Shown: positions 21,249-35,173, counted from the first letter of the stretch. The stretch: DNA of 64,000 nt from Begonia masoniana (GCA_022432975.1 CM039512.1:45100309-45164308), one strand, 5' to 3'. Numbers and translations are program-made. The notes: generated from the letters alone by a model not told the origin.

Positions 21249-22990
21249 AATTCCATGCGGTGTGTTCAAGTATGAAACCACAAGGCGTGTCTGAAGACCA
21301 AATCAAGTTGTGTGCTTTTCCATTCTCACAAGCAGACAATGCCAAAAATTTGTTGTTTTACCTTCCTTTTGAATCGATCAATACTTAGACAGATATGGCG
21401 AGATTATTCATTGAGAAATATTTTCTAGCCTTGCGAGCCACCAACATCAGAAGAGAAATATGTAGAAACTAGAAAGACACAGAAACCTTACATGTTATTG
21501 ATAGAGTTTTAAACAATTGTGTGCGAGTTATCCACAACATAGAATATCCAGACAACTACTCATTCAATACTTTTATGAGAGCTTGCTATCCATGGAAAGA
21601 AGGATGATGGATGCGACGAGTGGATGAGCTTTTGTTAACAAAACACCTAGGGAAGCTAGAGAATTGATCAACATCATGACCTTTAATTCTCAACAATTTG
21701 GATACCACCAAGACACACCTACTAGAAAAGTGAATGAGGTAAGTGTTTCTTCCCTTGAAAATCAAATTTCAAATCTTATCTCTCCTGTTCAACCATTAGC
21801 TTTAGGTAACAACCAACAAGCAAATGTTAGCGGGATTTGCATGGCTAATGGTCACTCAACCGACATGTGCCCTACACTTCAAGACGACCCCCTTGAGAAT
21901 GTCAATGCGATTGGAGGATTTTTTGGTCCACCTCAAAGGAAGTATGATCCCTATTCAAACTTCTACAATTTGAGATGAAGGGATCATCCGAATTTCAACT
22001 ATGGAGCGACACAACAAAATTTTAAAAATTGTCAAACTCGACCTCTTGCTCCTGCTCATCCTCAACCATCTTTTTCAAAATCAGGTATGTCACTCGAAGA
22101 AATTATTCAATCACTTGCAACTAACACTCAACAATTTCAACATGAGACAAAACAAACATCAAGAATTTGGAAAATCAAGTAAGCCAACTAACTTCATCCA
22201 TCAACAAAATAGAATCCCAAGGTAAGCTGCATTCACACGCTCTTGTTAATCTAAAACAAAATGCTAATGCAATTATTTTGAGGAATGGTAAGAAATTGAA
22301 GGAACCGAGTGCATACGGGCATGCCTTAAATGAAGAGGGCAAAAGAGAAGTAACCACCTCATAAATCCCAACTGCATCACCAAAGGTTTTGGTAACTAGT
22401 CTTTTTTTCTCGCTAGATTCACCAAGACAAAGAAAGAGAAACAAGAGAAGGAGATCCTTAAACCTTTTTGCAAAGTTGTAGTAAAAATTTTGTTGATTAT
22501 GCAATTAAACAAGTACTTCGCTATGCCAAGTTTCTCAAGGAATTGTGCACTAATAAAAGGAAACTGAAAGGTCATGAAATAGTGAGTATGGAAGAAATGT
22601 TTAAGTCGTACTCCAAAAGAAATTGCTTCCAAAAATGCAAAGACCCATGTATGTTCACCATCCCTTGTATAATAGAAATGTTAAGATAGAGAGTGCAATG
22701 TTAGAGTTAGAGCTTCCATAAATGTCATGCTATTTTTTATTTATTCTTCCATGAATATAGGTTTTTCAAGAAAAACTGTTGTGATTATCCTACTCGCCGA
22801 TATGTCTAATGTTTATACAACGGGAGTTTTAGAGGATGTTTTAGTTCAGGCCAATAGTGTGATATTTCTTGCTTATTTTTATGTGTTTGACACTGAAGAA
22901 GATGACACTTCTAATTCTACGTCAATTTTCTCGGAAGACCATTTCTCAAAACATTTAAAACGAAAATTGAAGTGCATAAGGATATACTTA

Positions 22991-23313
22991 CTAACCCCAA
23001 ATAGGCAAGCGTGCCCAAAGTGCAAAAGATGCACATAGGAGAATGTGCTTCAAGGGCCTTGCCCAAAGAATACTGAAAAACAAGCTCGGAAACTGCTCAA
23101 GTCTTTACTATGACAAATCAAAGTGATGAAGGAGAGGCAACTATGATGACAAGCTCACTTTTCAATCTTTAATATGTCCTCCCTGGTATTTATTGAATTT
23201 TAAGATAATTTACTCTTATATTTCCTAGAGCATTTGAACAAATATGTAGGAATTGTTGTCCTAAACCCGTAAATTTGATAATTATTGTTATAGGCCCTAA
23301 GATAACCTGAACC

Positions 23314-23314
<1 letters not shown>
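22991..23314. other. No gene recognised
   Basis: Downstream of the Athila-like remnant. Possibly more decayed retroelement, but no block is recognisable. Confidence 0.4.
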
Positions 23315-23402
<88 letters not shown>

Positions 23403-23420
23403 TATATATATATATTATAT
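23315..23420 (+). repeat. (TA)n microsatellite
   Basis: About 105 bp of TA units with three small interruptions, joined directly to the AG array. Confidence 0.95.
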
Positions 23421-23951
<531 letters not shown>

Positions 23952-24261
23952 TATCAAATATTGAATAAGGGCGAAGGAATGAGCTACAGTCCATAGGAAT
24001 GTTGAGATTAATAATTGTGAAGTGGGAATAGAATGGAAGTCGTCCTACTTTAGAGACAATGAATGATTAGAATAAAACTAAAGATGCTAGAATATACCAT
24101 GTCATAGACTTTAAAAGTGAGATTAGCATGCAACAATTGTCTCTCTTGGTGAGTTGACTGTAAGAAATAAATGACTCGAAAATTTAGAATGATTGTTGCC
24201 GGAGAAAACATGGAGATCCAGTTGTAGTTGATAACTTTGTCAATAGAACATCAACTTTGAG
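23952..24261. other. No gene recognised
   Basis: About 310 bp of unremarkable AT-rich DNA between the AG array and the solo LTR. Confidence 0.4.
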
Positions 24262-24266
24262 CATGG

Positions 24267-25502
24267 TGTTGTGAAAAATCGTGATACGCAAGTGTACGTA
24301 TCGCAAAAGTAATATAGTTTTTAAGTAAGAGTCGAACCCACGAGGAATAGTTTTACTAAAATATTAAATTAAGTCAATTTTAATTTAATTAGACTAAAAC
24401 ACTTTAATTTCTATTAAAAAGATTTTAGTTTTATTTGATTTTAAATTAAACAATTAAATAACTAGAGTAATTTAAATAAACTAATTAGAAAACTAAAATA
24501 AATGACAGGAATATAATTAAAGATTTTGTAAATATCAAGAAAGAATCTAGGGATTCTGATTTCACATCCACTTTCCTATTTAATATCCCTAATTTAGTTA
24601 ATATTTCTTAATCCTACGTGTTGATAGCGATTTTTCTATTTTAATTATTATTCTCTCTCGAGCTATAATAATATTATTCAACTAACAGGTTATCACTTCC
24701 CGGTCTCAAACTCAAATCAGTTGAATACATTAAGTGCAGAAAATCATAAAACTACATAAAAGTCATAGCTATCTCTAGTCTAGAATCAGTTCATGGTAAA
24801 CTCATCAGTGTCCAGTTATTTCGCAACTTCCGTCTTTTGAAACAACCCTAAAAATCTTAACTTTGGTGATCAGGCAAAATTAAGCATGAAGAACAGACAA
24901 GAATACTCAACACGATATCGGAAAAAGGAAAATAAAAACTAAATTAGAAATATTAAACAGTCGAGTTTCAGTTACATCATAACCCTAGAAAATAAATTTA
25001 GTTCATGAATGAGAAAAAGAAAATAACAAGAATAATAAAGAAGTTCATAGTTCAGAAGAAAAAGGGAAAGAAAACTATGCTGAAAATAATTCCCGAAGCT
25101 CTCGCTTCGTTCCGGTTTCCGTCTTGCTTGCCTCCTCTTCATTCTCTCGCCTCTTCTCTCGCTCCGGGGCTGAATGAATCCAATTAGGTTAACATATAAC
25201 CTATTTATCAATTAATTGGAAGCCCAGCCCATAATCATCTTCGACGGCCAAGATTAAAACAAGATTCAACGGTCCAGATTCAAACACCTCCATTAATTAA
25301 AATAGCCGATTGATCAACGGTTGAGATTAAAATAATTAAATAACCGATCGATCGACAATTGCTCTGATTTCACCGAAACCTGTAATTCTCCAATTGTTTC
25401 TACACACTCACCAAATATATCAGAATTTTCATAAACTTGAGTAAAACTCATCAATTCAAGTATTAAAGAGTACAATAAAGTGTGTAAAATACACACTTAT
25501 CA
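24267..25502. mobile_element. Solo LTR, 1.24 kb
   Basis: Begins TGTTGTGAAAAATCG and ends ACACACTTATCA. It is flanked by a perfect 5-bp duplication CATGG (24262-24266 and 25503-25507). There is no primer-binding site, polypurine tract or coding sequence, so this is the LTR left by recombination of a full element. The family and orientation are uncertain. Confidence 0.88.
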
Positions 25503-25507
25503 CATGG

Positions 25508-26169
25508 ACCTTCTTTATTTCATATTTTTAACCATAGTTTGCAGGAGTCTTTATATATTTTGTCCAACATATAAAATTTCTCTCTATATTTTTAATTTAT
25601 ATAATGAATCTTTTTTCTATGTTCTTGGTTTTTTTTACCCATGTAAATTTCAATATTAATTGTTCGTGTTTACTTTCGTATTACAATAAAAAGATATTTT
25701 AAAATTTCGAAGATGAGTAAATTAGATCGTGTTGTTAACCTGTTCATCTCACTGCACAATTTGCTGGATGTGTAGTGTTAATTTAATTCTCGCATAATTT
25801 TTTAATTACATTTTTAAATTCAATTAACTAACTTGGATTTTGTGGTCCTCTAGTCGTTTAATTGATTAAGTGGCAGAAAAATAGTTTAAAAATCCAACTC
25901 ACAAACACATGAAACAATTAGAAAGGAAATATAACACTTACATAAATAAGGCTTGCTTTACTCGTTCCATTATTCAACGTTGGGTTACTTACCTTTTATG
26001 ATCACTACCTCTTTCAAAGTTTCATCATTTTGTAATCTAAACCCCTCAATTCAACCTCTCAAATCCAGCAGTGCCTGAAATGGACCTGCTTTCCTGTGGA
26101 TTCAGGAGTTAGATTGAAAGAGATGCCAACATACCCTTGTTAGGACATCGCGATTCTCTCTGAGCTTCC
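25508..26169 (+). promoter_or_regulatory. Upstream region of the CIPK gene
   Basis: AT-rich DNA that should contain the promoter and 5' UTR. ATAAATAA near 25944 could serve as a TATA element, but the evidence is weak. Confidence 0.4.
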
Positions 26170-27564
26170 ATGGCGGAACCCAATTGGAGTGGCATCGAGA
26201 GCAAGAACAAGGATTACCCTTCTCTTCTTTTGGGCAGATACGAGATAGGGAAGCTCCTTGGCCATGGTACCTTCGCAAAGGTTTATAACGCCCGAAACGT
26301 CAGATCGAACGATGTTGTCGCCATTAAAGTTATCGATAAAGAGAAGATTTTGAAGGGTGGACTTATGACTCATGTCAAGCGGGAGATTTCGATTCTCCGA
26401 CGCGTTCGCCACCCTAATATAGTTCAACTCATCGAAGTTATGGCGACCAAGGCTAAGATCTACTTTGTCATGGAGTATGTTGGTGGCGGAGAGCTTTTCA
26501 AAAAGGTCGCCAAAGGTCGGCTAAAAGAAGAAGTTGCTCGGAAATATTTTCAGCAATTGATCTCCGCCGTAGGATTCTGCCACGCTCGCGGTGTTTTTCA
26601 CCGGGATCTCAAACCGGAGAATCTTTTGCTCGACGAGAATGGTGATCTCAAAGTTTCAGATTTTGGGTTAAGCGCCGTCTCCGATCAAATTCGGCAGGAC
26701 GGTTTGTTTCACACGTTTTGTGGAACTCCGGCGTATGTTGCGCCGGAGGTTTTGGCAAGAAAAGGGTACGAAGCTGCAAAGGTCGATATCTGGTCTTGTG
26801 GGGTTATTCTTTTTGTTCTTATGGCTGGCTATTTACCATTTCACGATCAAAATGTATTGGCAATGTACAAAAAAATTTATAAGGGTGACTTTCGGAGTCC
26901 GAGATGGTTCTCGCCGGACCTAATTCAGCTCCTTTCGCGTCTTCTGGATACCAATCCGAAGACCCGAATCACCATTCCTGAAATCATGGAGAACCCATGG
27001 TTCAAGAAAGGGTTTAAGCATATCAAATTCTATATTGAGGATGATAAGCTTTGTAATGTTGTTGATGATGTTGAAGATGTCGATTCACTTTCTGAGTATT
27101 CAATGTCCGAATCAGATTCTGAAATGGTGTCTCGGAGGAGGATTACTTCATTACCTAGACCAGCGAGTTTGAACGCATTCGATATCATTTCTCCTAGTTT
27201 TAATCTTTCGGGGTTGTTCGAAGATGGCGGAGAAGAGGCGAGATTTATATTGAATGCCCCTGTTTCGCAGATCATATCAAAAATAGAGGAAATTGCTCAG
27301 TTGAAGAGCTTCACTGTAAGGAAGAAGGACTGCAGAGTGAGCTTGGAGGGATCTAGAGATGGCGTAAAAGGTCCATTGACAATGGCAGCCGAGATATTTG
27401 AATTAACCCCATCCTTAGTCATGGTGGAAGTTAAGAAGAAAGCCGGAGATAAGACAGAATATGAACACTTCTTTAACAGCGAATTGAAACCCGGATTGCA
27501 GAGTTTGATGCTGGACGTGAAGGAATCTTCTGCTTCTTCAAACATACCTTCAGATACTGAATAG
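26170..27564 (+). CDS. CIPK12: CBL-interacting protein kinase (SnRK3), CIPK12-like
   Basis: Intronless frame of 464 residues, an ordinary CIPK length. The kinase domain covers about residues 24-278: glycine loop GHGTFAKV (31-38), ATP-binding Lys53, catalytic loop HRDLKPEN (Asp146), DFG (164-166), activation-loop [10 protein letters not shown] (184-193). The regulatory part has the NAF/FISL motif NAFDIIS (335-341), through which calcium-loaded CBL proteins release autoinhibition, and a following phosphatase-interaction region (ISKIEEIA and [14 protein letters not shown], about 370-400). The C-terminus is PSDTE. All catalytic residues are present. It is known family biology that CBL-CIPK pairs phosphorylate ion transporters at the plasma membrane or tonoplast; the partner here is unknown. 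An acidic Asp/Ser/Glu stretch (about 299-318) precedes NAF. Absence of introns is typical of one CIPK subgroup. The resemblance is closest to Arabidopsis CIPK12 and its relatives. Confidence 0.96.
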   Translation: MAEPNWSGIESKNKDYPSLLLGRYEIGKLLGHGTFAKVYNARNVRSNDVVAIKVIDKEKILKGGLMTHVKREISILRRVRHPNIVQLIEVMATKAKIYFVMEYVGGGELFKKVAKGRLKEEVARKYFQQLISAVGFCHARGVFHRDLKPENLLLDENGDLKVSDFGLSAVSDQIRQDGLFHTFCGTPAYVAPEVLARKGYEAAKVDIWSCGVILFVLMAGYLPFHDQNVLAMYKKIYKGDFRSPRWFSPDLIQLLSRLLDTNPKTRITIPEIMENPWFKKGFKHIKFYIEDDKLCNVVDDVEDVDSLSEYSMSESDSEMVSRRRITSLPRPASLNAFDIISPSFNLSGLFEDGGEEARFILNAPVSQIISKIEEIAQLKSFTVRKKDCRVSLEGSRDGVKGPLTMAAEIFELTPSLVMVEVKKKAGDKTEYEHFFNSELKPGLQSLMLDVKESSASSNIPSDTE

Positions 27565-28970
27565 AGAAAGAGGAAAGAATCAAAGCAGAAGGGTATGCTT
27601 TTTTTCCTTCTTCGTTCGATGTTTCTTCATGGCCGTGTATATGATTGTGCTGTCCGGTTTTATCGTAAATGAGGCTTTTAGGTACAGTTTTAGGAGCTGA
27701 TATATAATTGAAGTGACACTCTTGCATCATAAAGGCTAGATTAGTCTAGATATGCTGAGAGTTTTACTCTGTACATGATTGTTCTTCCTCCTTTCTTCCA
27801 ATGATATGTAAATTGTGGCAAAAAAAAGAGAAAATTATCATTTTCTATCAATAATCATGGTCTTCTTCAGGACTTATTGCCTTGTAAGACTTCATCATGT
27901 TGAGTTTGTGTCAATTCTCTTCGTTTTGAGTTGTGTACCCAACGGAGAAGATTTTGATTCTGTGAAGCGATTTGTGACTGGTTTTGGGTGATGGGTTCTT
28001 TGGCACAATAATGGTTTCGGATCATATCAAACCAATCCGAGTATGAGATCGTTTCAACTAAAAGCCAAGTCGATCTATTCAATCATGGGAATGCTATGCA
28101 ACAGAACAGGTACTACTATCCTACTGTGATGTTCAGAAACGTTCTCTTCCAGTTCCTCTTCTTTTACTGCTCTGATCCTCCATTATCTGTGACTTCAGGT
28201 TTCCTTTCATAACTTCATTTTTGTCTACACATTATCTGTTTTGGGTGTGGAATCAGTCTACTAACAAATCGCAACAGACAGAATTTGCAGTTGGATTTAT
28301 GTGAGAACATAGATAGAATTCCTTGGTTGTAATTGTTCAGGTTCCTGTGGATGTAGAATTTTGTTTTCGGAAGTTTTGCTCGGGAACGACTTGAAAATAC
28401 GATGTAGCAGTCACTAGATTGGAATCTGTTTCCTTAGAACGCAAAAAATTGTTGAAAGTTTTGGATTGTTGGAGGAATTGTAGATTGGTTTTAGTGCGAA
28501 ATCAATGTCGATACTGTTTGTAATTGCACCAGCTGTGGCTCCTCACTTCCTTCCCGTGTCACCTGCACTTTTCATTGCCTCTCCCGCAACGAAGGAGTAG
28601 CTTTATGAATATCGACGCCTTGGATGAACTTGAACCTTTCGGTGAGATTTTCTTCTTCGTCTCGTGTTAATATTATCTGGTTTAATTTGTTTCAGTGCAA
28701 TCAGGTGTTTGAAACCATTGAGGACATCTCCAGCGGATTGAACTATGGAAAGGAAAAACCAGATCTGAAATCATCAGATCTAAAATCTAACGTTAAAGGA
28801 TAACTGTAAATATTTATGTGTTGGCATATTTTTTGGCGAACATATTTTAAGAAAATTTATATATTTCCTATTGTGTGATTTAAATCTATGGAGGATTGAT
28901 TCTCGGGATTCATACTATGCGATCTCAGCGAGATAAGTAACCACAACAAACAAGGATTATATTTCTAAAG
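27565..28970 (+). other. CIPK 3' flank and intergenic DNA
   Basis: The first 250 bp or so are probably CIPK 3' UTR, with AT-rich tracts near 27800-27850. Beyond that no gene was recognised. Confidence 0.5.
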
Positions 28971-29869
28971 TGTTGGGATTCGATTTGGATGATTCTTTCA
29001 TAAAATAGTATGTACGATGTCACACGCACAAACAGGAGAAGTTCTGGTTCATTTTTTCATGCGAATCTGTTTAAATATGGTACTTGAATTACTCCTCATG
29101 TAAGGTAATTGCAAATCATGTAAAAACAATTTTTCTAACAGAAAGTAGTGCGGAACAAATATTGTGATCTCGGGTTTTCTTGTGCTCGCCGTTGTTCTTC
29201 TTTCTTCACCCACAGGTTCGTGTGGTGGATGTTTCGATTCGCCAATCATTGATTGGATGTTGTACGTACTCTATTCGTGAGCTGATCTTATCATCATCAG
29301 AGTGTGTTGGTTTGATGCAACTGAAGACAACGACGAGCGTCATTGACGGTGTCTCAGGTGTAATTCTGTTTCTTCATTAAAGCTCAGTCTCAGAAGGAGA
29401 CTGCCTGGAACTCGGGAGGAGTTCTGATCGTGGGCAAGGGGATCTTGCCATACACAGATTCCGGGAAGAGTCATCAACGACAAGGGGAGCTTGTCATCTT
29501 TAGATTCCGGGAGGAGTCATCATCAACAAGGGGATCTTGTTGCATTTAGATTCCGAGAGGGATCGATTACAAGTCGATGGGAGTTTGCAAAAACAGATTC
29601 ACTGAGAAATTTAGTGAGAGGCGGCATCAAAGATAAGAGAAAATCTTTATTTGTATAAGTTTGATTGTCTTGTAATTTTAAGAGCTCGTGAGTTATTTTT
29701 AATTCTGGGCGTGGTCCTGTAGACGTAGGCAATTGTCAAACTGCGTTACCAACCTCTTGTCTCATTATTTTATGCACTTTAGCGTTGTCCATTATCACGA
29801 TAATTAATTGATATCCCACCAAGTGTTCCACCTACATTAGGGCATCAAATAACTAACCTTGATCTTTCA
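28971..29869 (+). repeat. Probable 5' LTR of a copia element
   Basis: The stretch runs from TGTTGGGATTC to TGATCTTTCA and ends two bases before a primer-binding-like site. Near its end it holds three loose repeats of a phrase containing AGATTCCGGGAGGAGTCATC (29430-29560). No second LTR is in the window, so the 5' limit is inferred. Confidence 0.5.
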
Positions 29870-29871
29870 AT

Positions 29872-29883
29872 TGGTATCGGAGC
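29872..29883 (+). other. Primer-binding site of the copia element
   Basis: TGGTATCGGAGC, one base from the usual initiator tRNA-Met site, lies 51 bp before the gag ATG. Confidence 0.75.
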
Positions 29884-29933
29884 AGTTTGCTTATGTTTCT
29901 TAAGCGAGATCTGCGAGATTTGATCTTGGTACA

Positions 29934-32436
29934 ATGGACTCTATGAAGAAAGGGGGTTCAACTATGTGACCACCATTATTGGATTGAAGTAACTATGCTT
30001 ACTGGAAAGCCAAGATGAGAGCATTCATCAAGGCTATCGATGAGAAGGCATGGAGATCTATTCTGACAGGATGGAATCCTCCCACGACTACTGACGAAGG
30101 AGGTGTCATATCCCTTAAATCTGAAGAAGATTGGTCAGTCTCTGAAGATGTACTAGCCAACAGTAACTCAAAGGCATTTAACGCTATTTTTAATGGTGTT
30201 GACCCTACTCAGTTCAGGCTTATTTCAACGTGTGAGTCAGCTAAAAGAGCATGAGAAATTCTCCAAACTACTTATGAATGAACATTAGCGGTAAAACTAT
30301 CAAAGATGCAAATGCTCACTACAAGGTTTGAAAATTTAAAAATGCATGAAGAAGAAAGTATTGCCAAATTCAATGCCAAATTATGTGATATAGCCAATGA
30401 GGCATTTGCACTTGATGCAACCTTCTTTGAAGAACAGTTGGTGCGAAAGACTCTATGGTCTCTTCTACAATGTTTTGCCTATAAAGTTACTACAATTGAG
30501 GAAGCTAAAGATGTCTCCAAAATAAAACTGGAAGAACTAATGGGGTTACTTAGAACTTTTGAGATGAATCTTGGGATTGATGCCGAAACAAAGAAGTTCA
30601 AAGGCATAACACTAAAGAATGACACAAGACTTGAATGTTCATAATGAAGATGACCTTGAAGAGTCTCTTGAACTACTATCAAAGAATTTTAGCAGTGTTA
30701 TTAAAAAATTTGGGAGAAATAATCGCAGTGTCAGACCCAATGTTAGCAATGAAAAACTAGGCTCTTCTGGTAATAAGAAGTTCAGGGAAGAAAATCACAC
30801 TTCAGACCAATCTGCCAAGAACAGAGGAATTCAATGTAGAGAATGTGACGGTTATGGGCATATACAAGTTGTACGCTAACACCTTGAAGAAAAAGAAAAG
30901 CTCTCTCAACACTACTTGGAGTGATGATGAATCAGAAAAGGAAGATGAATTTCAGAACAACCATGTTGCATTTGTTAGTAAAGCTGAACCTACAAAAAAA
31001 GGCAATGTTACACTTGAAGTCACAGATGATATGTCGGATTGTAGTGATGAAGAAATCAAAGAAGACCTCGTTGCAGAATACAAATACCTTCATGAGAAAT
31101 GGACAGACAAAATAAATCAAAGTCTTCATATTCATAATGGAGACTTGAAAACTAAGAAGATCAACCTACAAAATTTGATCTCTGAACTAGAAGCCGAATT
31201 AAGAATGAGTCAAGAAAAAGAGACAGAACTATTTAACGAGCTGAATCACTTGAAGAAAAATGTTAAAATGTTAAATACAGGATCTTCTAAGCTGGATGAT
31301 ATCTTAAGTGTCAGCAAGCCCAGCTGTGATTGCTCTAGACTAGGTTTCAGAGGGGAAAGTTCAGTAGCACAAATAGTGTTTTCTCGGCCTGGAAGTAAAG
31401 GGAAGATTTTGATGTCTCATACAGTGTCCTATGAGTAAAAGGAAAGTATAGTATCTCGAACGATGCAATAAAGAATTCTGATTACAAAGGAAAACAAATT
31501 GCAATGAATGATGCGAGAGTCAATAAGAAGTGAAAGCCTAATTCCACACCCATCAGAAATGGTAACAAATTTAATTCAGTTTGTCATTACTGCAATCGTA
31601 GAGGTCATATACGACCTAGATGTTTTACCTATCTTGCTAATTTAAGACAAGGTACTGCTAGAAATTCTTTGTTTCGTAGACTGCCACAACAAAAATGGAT
31701 GAAGAAATCCACCTTGAAGTGTAATGTCATTCATACCTCTCTAAAAGCTATTACAACTGATACATGGTACTTTGACAGTGGATGCTCTAGGCACATGACT
31801 GGTGAAAAGAAGTTTTTGAAGAACATTACATCTGATCGTATGGGAAAAGTAACTTTCGGTAATGGTGTCAAAGCAAGTGTCATAGGCACAGGTACACTGA
31901 ATGTTCCTGGTTTACCACAGTTAGAGGATGTTCTTCTGGTAAACGGTCTAAAGGCTAATTTGATAAACATTAGTCAGTTGTGTGACCAAGATTTAAATGT
32001 CTATTTCACTCGTGAGAAGTGCACAGTCTCGGATCTTGACAAAAATTGTATCATAGAAAGGGTGAGGTCTGTTGATAATTATTATCTTATCTCATCATCT
32101 TCAACTTGTTATAGTTCAAGCATGGAGAATTCTATTTTATGGCATCAAAAATGAGGACACGTCAACAATAGGATGCTGAAGATGATTATTTCAAAGGGAG
32201 CTGTCCGTGGGATTCTCAATCTAAATTTTGATGAAAATCGTTTGTGTGGACCATGTCAAATGGGTAAACAAACCAAGGTGTCTCACTCAAAGTCACTGGT
32301 GACAGCAACAAATCGTGTGCTTGAATTACTTCATATGGACTTAATGGACCGATGCCTCTGGAAAGCATTGGAGGCAAACGATATGCTTATGTTACGGTTG
32401 ATGATTTTTCACAATTTACATGGGTGGAGTTCCTTA
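29934..32436 (+). pseudogene. Ty1/copia gag-protease-integrase remnant
   Basis: Gag starts at ATG 29934 and soon meets a stop. It continues with AFIKAIDEKAWRSILTGW, ALNV-type gag blocks (SKAFNAIFNGVDPTQF, FENLKMHEEESIAKFNAKLC) and a zinc knuckle beginning CRECDGYGH (about 30835-30862). A frameshift then removes its last Cys. A coiled-coil-like acidic linker follows (LISELEAELRMSQEKETELF, about 31170-31240). The protease motif is DTWYFDSGCSRHMTG (about 31760-31803), then the gag-pre-integrase zinc site (ILWHQK then a stop, GHVNNRML) and an integrase start (LCGPCQMGKQTK). The frame is lost soon after LLHMDLMD, and the sequence changes to a pararetrovirus at about 32440. The rest of pol and the 3' LTR are missing. 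Confidence 0.88.
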
Positions 32437-32439
32437 GAG

Positions 32440-33430
32440 AAACTCAAACTCAAATTCAAATATCTGAAAAGGATAGGTACAAAACTGCCTTTGTAGTTCC
32501 TTTTGGACATTAGAATGGAATCTAATACCATTTGGATTAAAAAATGCACCTTCTGGATTTCAAAATATTGTGAATGATATTTTTTTAAAATATTCTGAAT
32601 TATGTATTGTTTATATTGATGATATTTTTGTCTTTTTTATATCTATAGATCAACATTTTAAGCATCTTAGAATATTAAAAGATGTTATCAAAAGAAATAA
32701 ATTAGTTATTTCTGCACCTAAAATGCAATTATTTAAAACAACAGTTCGTTTTTTAAGTCATAATATAAATCAAGGAACAATTATTCCTATTAACCGAAGT
32801 ATTGAGTTTGCATCAAAATTTCCTGATGAAATCAAAGATAAAAATCAATTACAAAGATTTTTGGGAAGCCTAAATTATTTAGGTGATTTTTATAAAAGTT
32901 TAGCTCAGGATACATCATTGTTATATCAACGACTTAGAAAAAATCCTGAACCATGGAATCAAAAACATACCAAAGCAGTTCAAAGAATTAAGGTAAAAGC
33001 TAAAATTTTGCCTTATCTTTCTTTATCAAACTCTAGCTGGCAAAAAATTGTTGAAATCGATGCTTCAGACATTGGTCATGGTGGTATTCTTAAATAGTTA
33101 AACCCAAATAATTCAAAAGAAGAACTTATTCAATTTACTTCTGGAGTATGGAAACCTGTTCAAAAGAATTACTCCACAGTTAAAAAAGAAATTTTTTCAA
33201 TTGTTAAATGTATTTGAAAATTTCAAGATGATTTATTAAATCAAAAATTTATTTTTAGAGTTGATTGCTCTTCAGCAAAAGATATATTATCAAAAGATGT
33301 CAAAAATCTTGTTACAAAACAAATTTTTGCTCGATGGCAATCAGAACTTTCTGTTTTTAATTTTTCTATTGAGTATTTTAAAGGTATTAGTAACTCTTTA
33401 CCAGATTTCTTAACCCGAGAATTTTTGTAG
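32440..33430 (+). pseudogene. Pararetroviral reverse transcriptase / RNase H, 5'-truncated and interrupted
   Basis: Recognisable RT blocks are PFGLKNAPSGFQ (about 32529) and the active-site box YIDDI (about 32606-32620). Then come the connection and RNase H (EIDASDIGHGGIL, YSTVKKEIFSIV, FRVDCSSAKDIL) and the end LPDFLTREFL with a stop at 33428-33430. In-frame stops occur at about 32511, 33097 and 33217. The catalytic RT Asp pair remains, but the gene lacks its N-terminal fingers and cannot be intact. The protein type separates it from the gypsy and copia RTs in this window. Confidence 0.82.
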
Positions 33431-33431
33431 G

Positions 33432-34860
33432 ATGGAAACCCCTTATAGGGGTAGAGGCCGAGGCCGAAGTCGTAAATCCGCAGCCTATCAAACAAATTTT
33501 CCCACTTTAGGGGGAACATCAAAATCAAAATCTGCAAAAAAACCCAAAACTACAAAAGAGGTCCTTGAACAAGGATCGCAGTTTATCAAAAAGTGATTGG
33601 TTGAATCATTATTAACCCTTTCCGAAAAGGATATTCTTTTTAAATCAAAAAGATGTCTGGTTCTTCAAGGAACGTTATATGGGTACTCAACACTATTTAG
33701 TTCACGAAGGAAAGTTTCGATATTTTTATGCAGCAATTCTTTCTGAATCTCAATCAGTTCATAATTATCTTGAGGAAGGCAATTTTAAATCCCCAATAAT
33801 ACATTCAAAGTGTTATATTATTCGAGTTATTCATCGGCAGGAATGGGGATTGTCAGTATATGCTTCCCGTACAACAAAAAAAAATGATCTCAAATATAAT
33901 TATTGAGATTATATTCAAGCATGGTCATTCATGTTTTACTATCAAAATCCTGTTAGAACCCACTCATGGTTCTTTACTATTAATCTGGAAATTTTGGATT
34001 CCGAAGAAAAATTTTTCTTTTGGTTTTATCACTAGGTGGGAAATTCATTCACCAGAACTCAGCTTATTTCCAAACAAATTTCAAGAAACTTTCACTATAT
34101 GAGCAATGTATCATCTCATTTTATCTGCCCGAAAAACTATTATTACTGGACAAAATCTTCTGTGGTTTTGTACATAATTTTAAATTAATTGGATATGACA
34201 ATGGAGCCTAGACTTATCAAAAGATCATATTGGTCTTCCTGAAATCCAATTTTTTTTTATGTTAAATGATGGTAAAGATTTGACAGCGAGAGTTGTTTTA
34301 CAAAGATAACTCAGACTATTAATTACTATAAAGATCTCAAATCAAAGAAAACGATTCCTTCTAAAGATCAGGGATCAATGAATTTTATAAAACAAATGAA
34401 GAATATGATAAAAAGTAAATTTCCTAACTTGAGCTATCAAGATCAGCAAAAGAATTTATTAGAAATGATCAAAGATCAATACTTTGAAAATGAAGCAGAC
34501 GAAGAAGAAAACAAAAGTGATGAATCTATGAATTCCGGCTCTTTTTTTGTATTAGCTGGAGAATCACAAAATCTCGATGATGAGGATGATTATACTGATG
34601 TGGATTTATGAAATTCACTTATTCAAATGTCAGGCAAAAGAAAAGGCAAAAAGATTAAGAAGTAAATATGAATTATCAACCGCAGCTGCCTTATCAAATC
34701 AGAATTATTTCAAAGAGAAATCGACGATTAGTGCCTCCTCGTCCTTGGATGAGGTTAATGCATTTTTATAATTATTCATATAATAATCCTCCCATTCTAA
34801 GACTACGAGAAAGAAATCACTATTTTTGGCCAAAAGAATTATAATTATTGAATTTCAGAA
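33432..34860 (+). pseudogene. Pararetroviral second frame, broken
   Basis: An ATG at 33432 lies one base after the RT/RNase H stop and opens with an Arg/Gly-rich start (RGRGRGRSRKSA). It stops at about 33594 and continues as fragments in other frames. A later piece (34378-34611) is acidic near its end, and another (about 34667-34849) is Pro/Arg/Tyr-rich. The function of this viral frame is not established, and I recognise no motif. Position and order suggest the downstream frame of florendoviruses. Confidence 0.55.
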
Positions 34861-35128
34861 GCAAAATATGGAGTCTAGTGCATAAAGGACCTCTGGGAAG
34901 ACAAAATATTTCCAAAAGACTGAAGAAATTAGCAGACAAGTCAAGTCCTACAAAGAATTCAGAGATGATTATTATTCTTTAAAAAATTACAAAGAAAGAA
35001 TATGGTTATCGTGGCTTCCTCTAGTGGAAAAGCAAAAGATACCAACAATAATTCCAAAAGCAGAAAACACTGAAGCTGCAATCAACAGAGTGTGGGCCCA
35101 GGCTATGGACCAGAATTATTGAAGTTTA

Positions 35129-35146
35129 ACGTCATCCATGACGTTC
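35129..35146 (+). promoter_or_regulatory. as-1-like paired TGACG element
   Basis: AACGTCATCCATGACGTT is a perfect inverted repeat with two TGACG cores in opposite orientation. It lies about 28 bp upstream of the TATA box. In caulimovirus promoters similar TGACG pairs bind TGA-type bZIP factors. Confidence 0.6.
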
Positions 35147-35173
35147 AGCTTAATTATTTAGCTCCTTTTCCAC

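Larger units (their letters stand above)
19980..22990 (+). pseudogene. Athila-like Ty3/gypsy gag and protease remnant
   Basis: A decayed primer-binding region (TTGGCGCTTTTGCTAGGG, about 19990) precedes gag-like pieces in shifting frames: FKLRFGLIYLLPTF (about 20330-20380), then, after the Cassandra insertion, SSMKPQGVSEDQIKLCAFPF (about 21270-21340). Next come ANGHSTDMCPTLQ and NVNAIGGF (about 21835-21920) and ILRNGKKL (22277). The protease-adjacent blocks YAKFLKELCTNKRKLKG and CKDPCMFTIPC (22500-22670) and a fragment TGVLEDVLVQ (about 22820) follow. Stops and frameshifts are frequent, and no reverse transcriptase follows. The resemblance is to Athila-type gag-pro. Confidence 0.8.

Noticed and set aside
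24972..25211. Open frames at 24972-25211 and 25005-25187
   Set aside because: Within the solo LTR 24267-25502; no recognisable motif.
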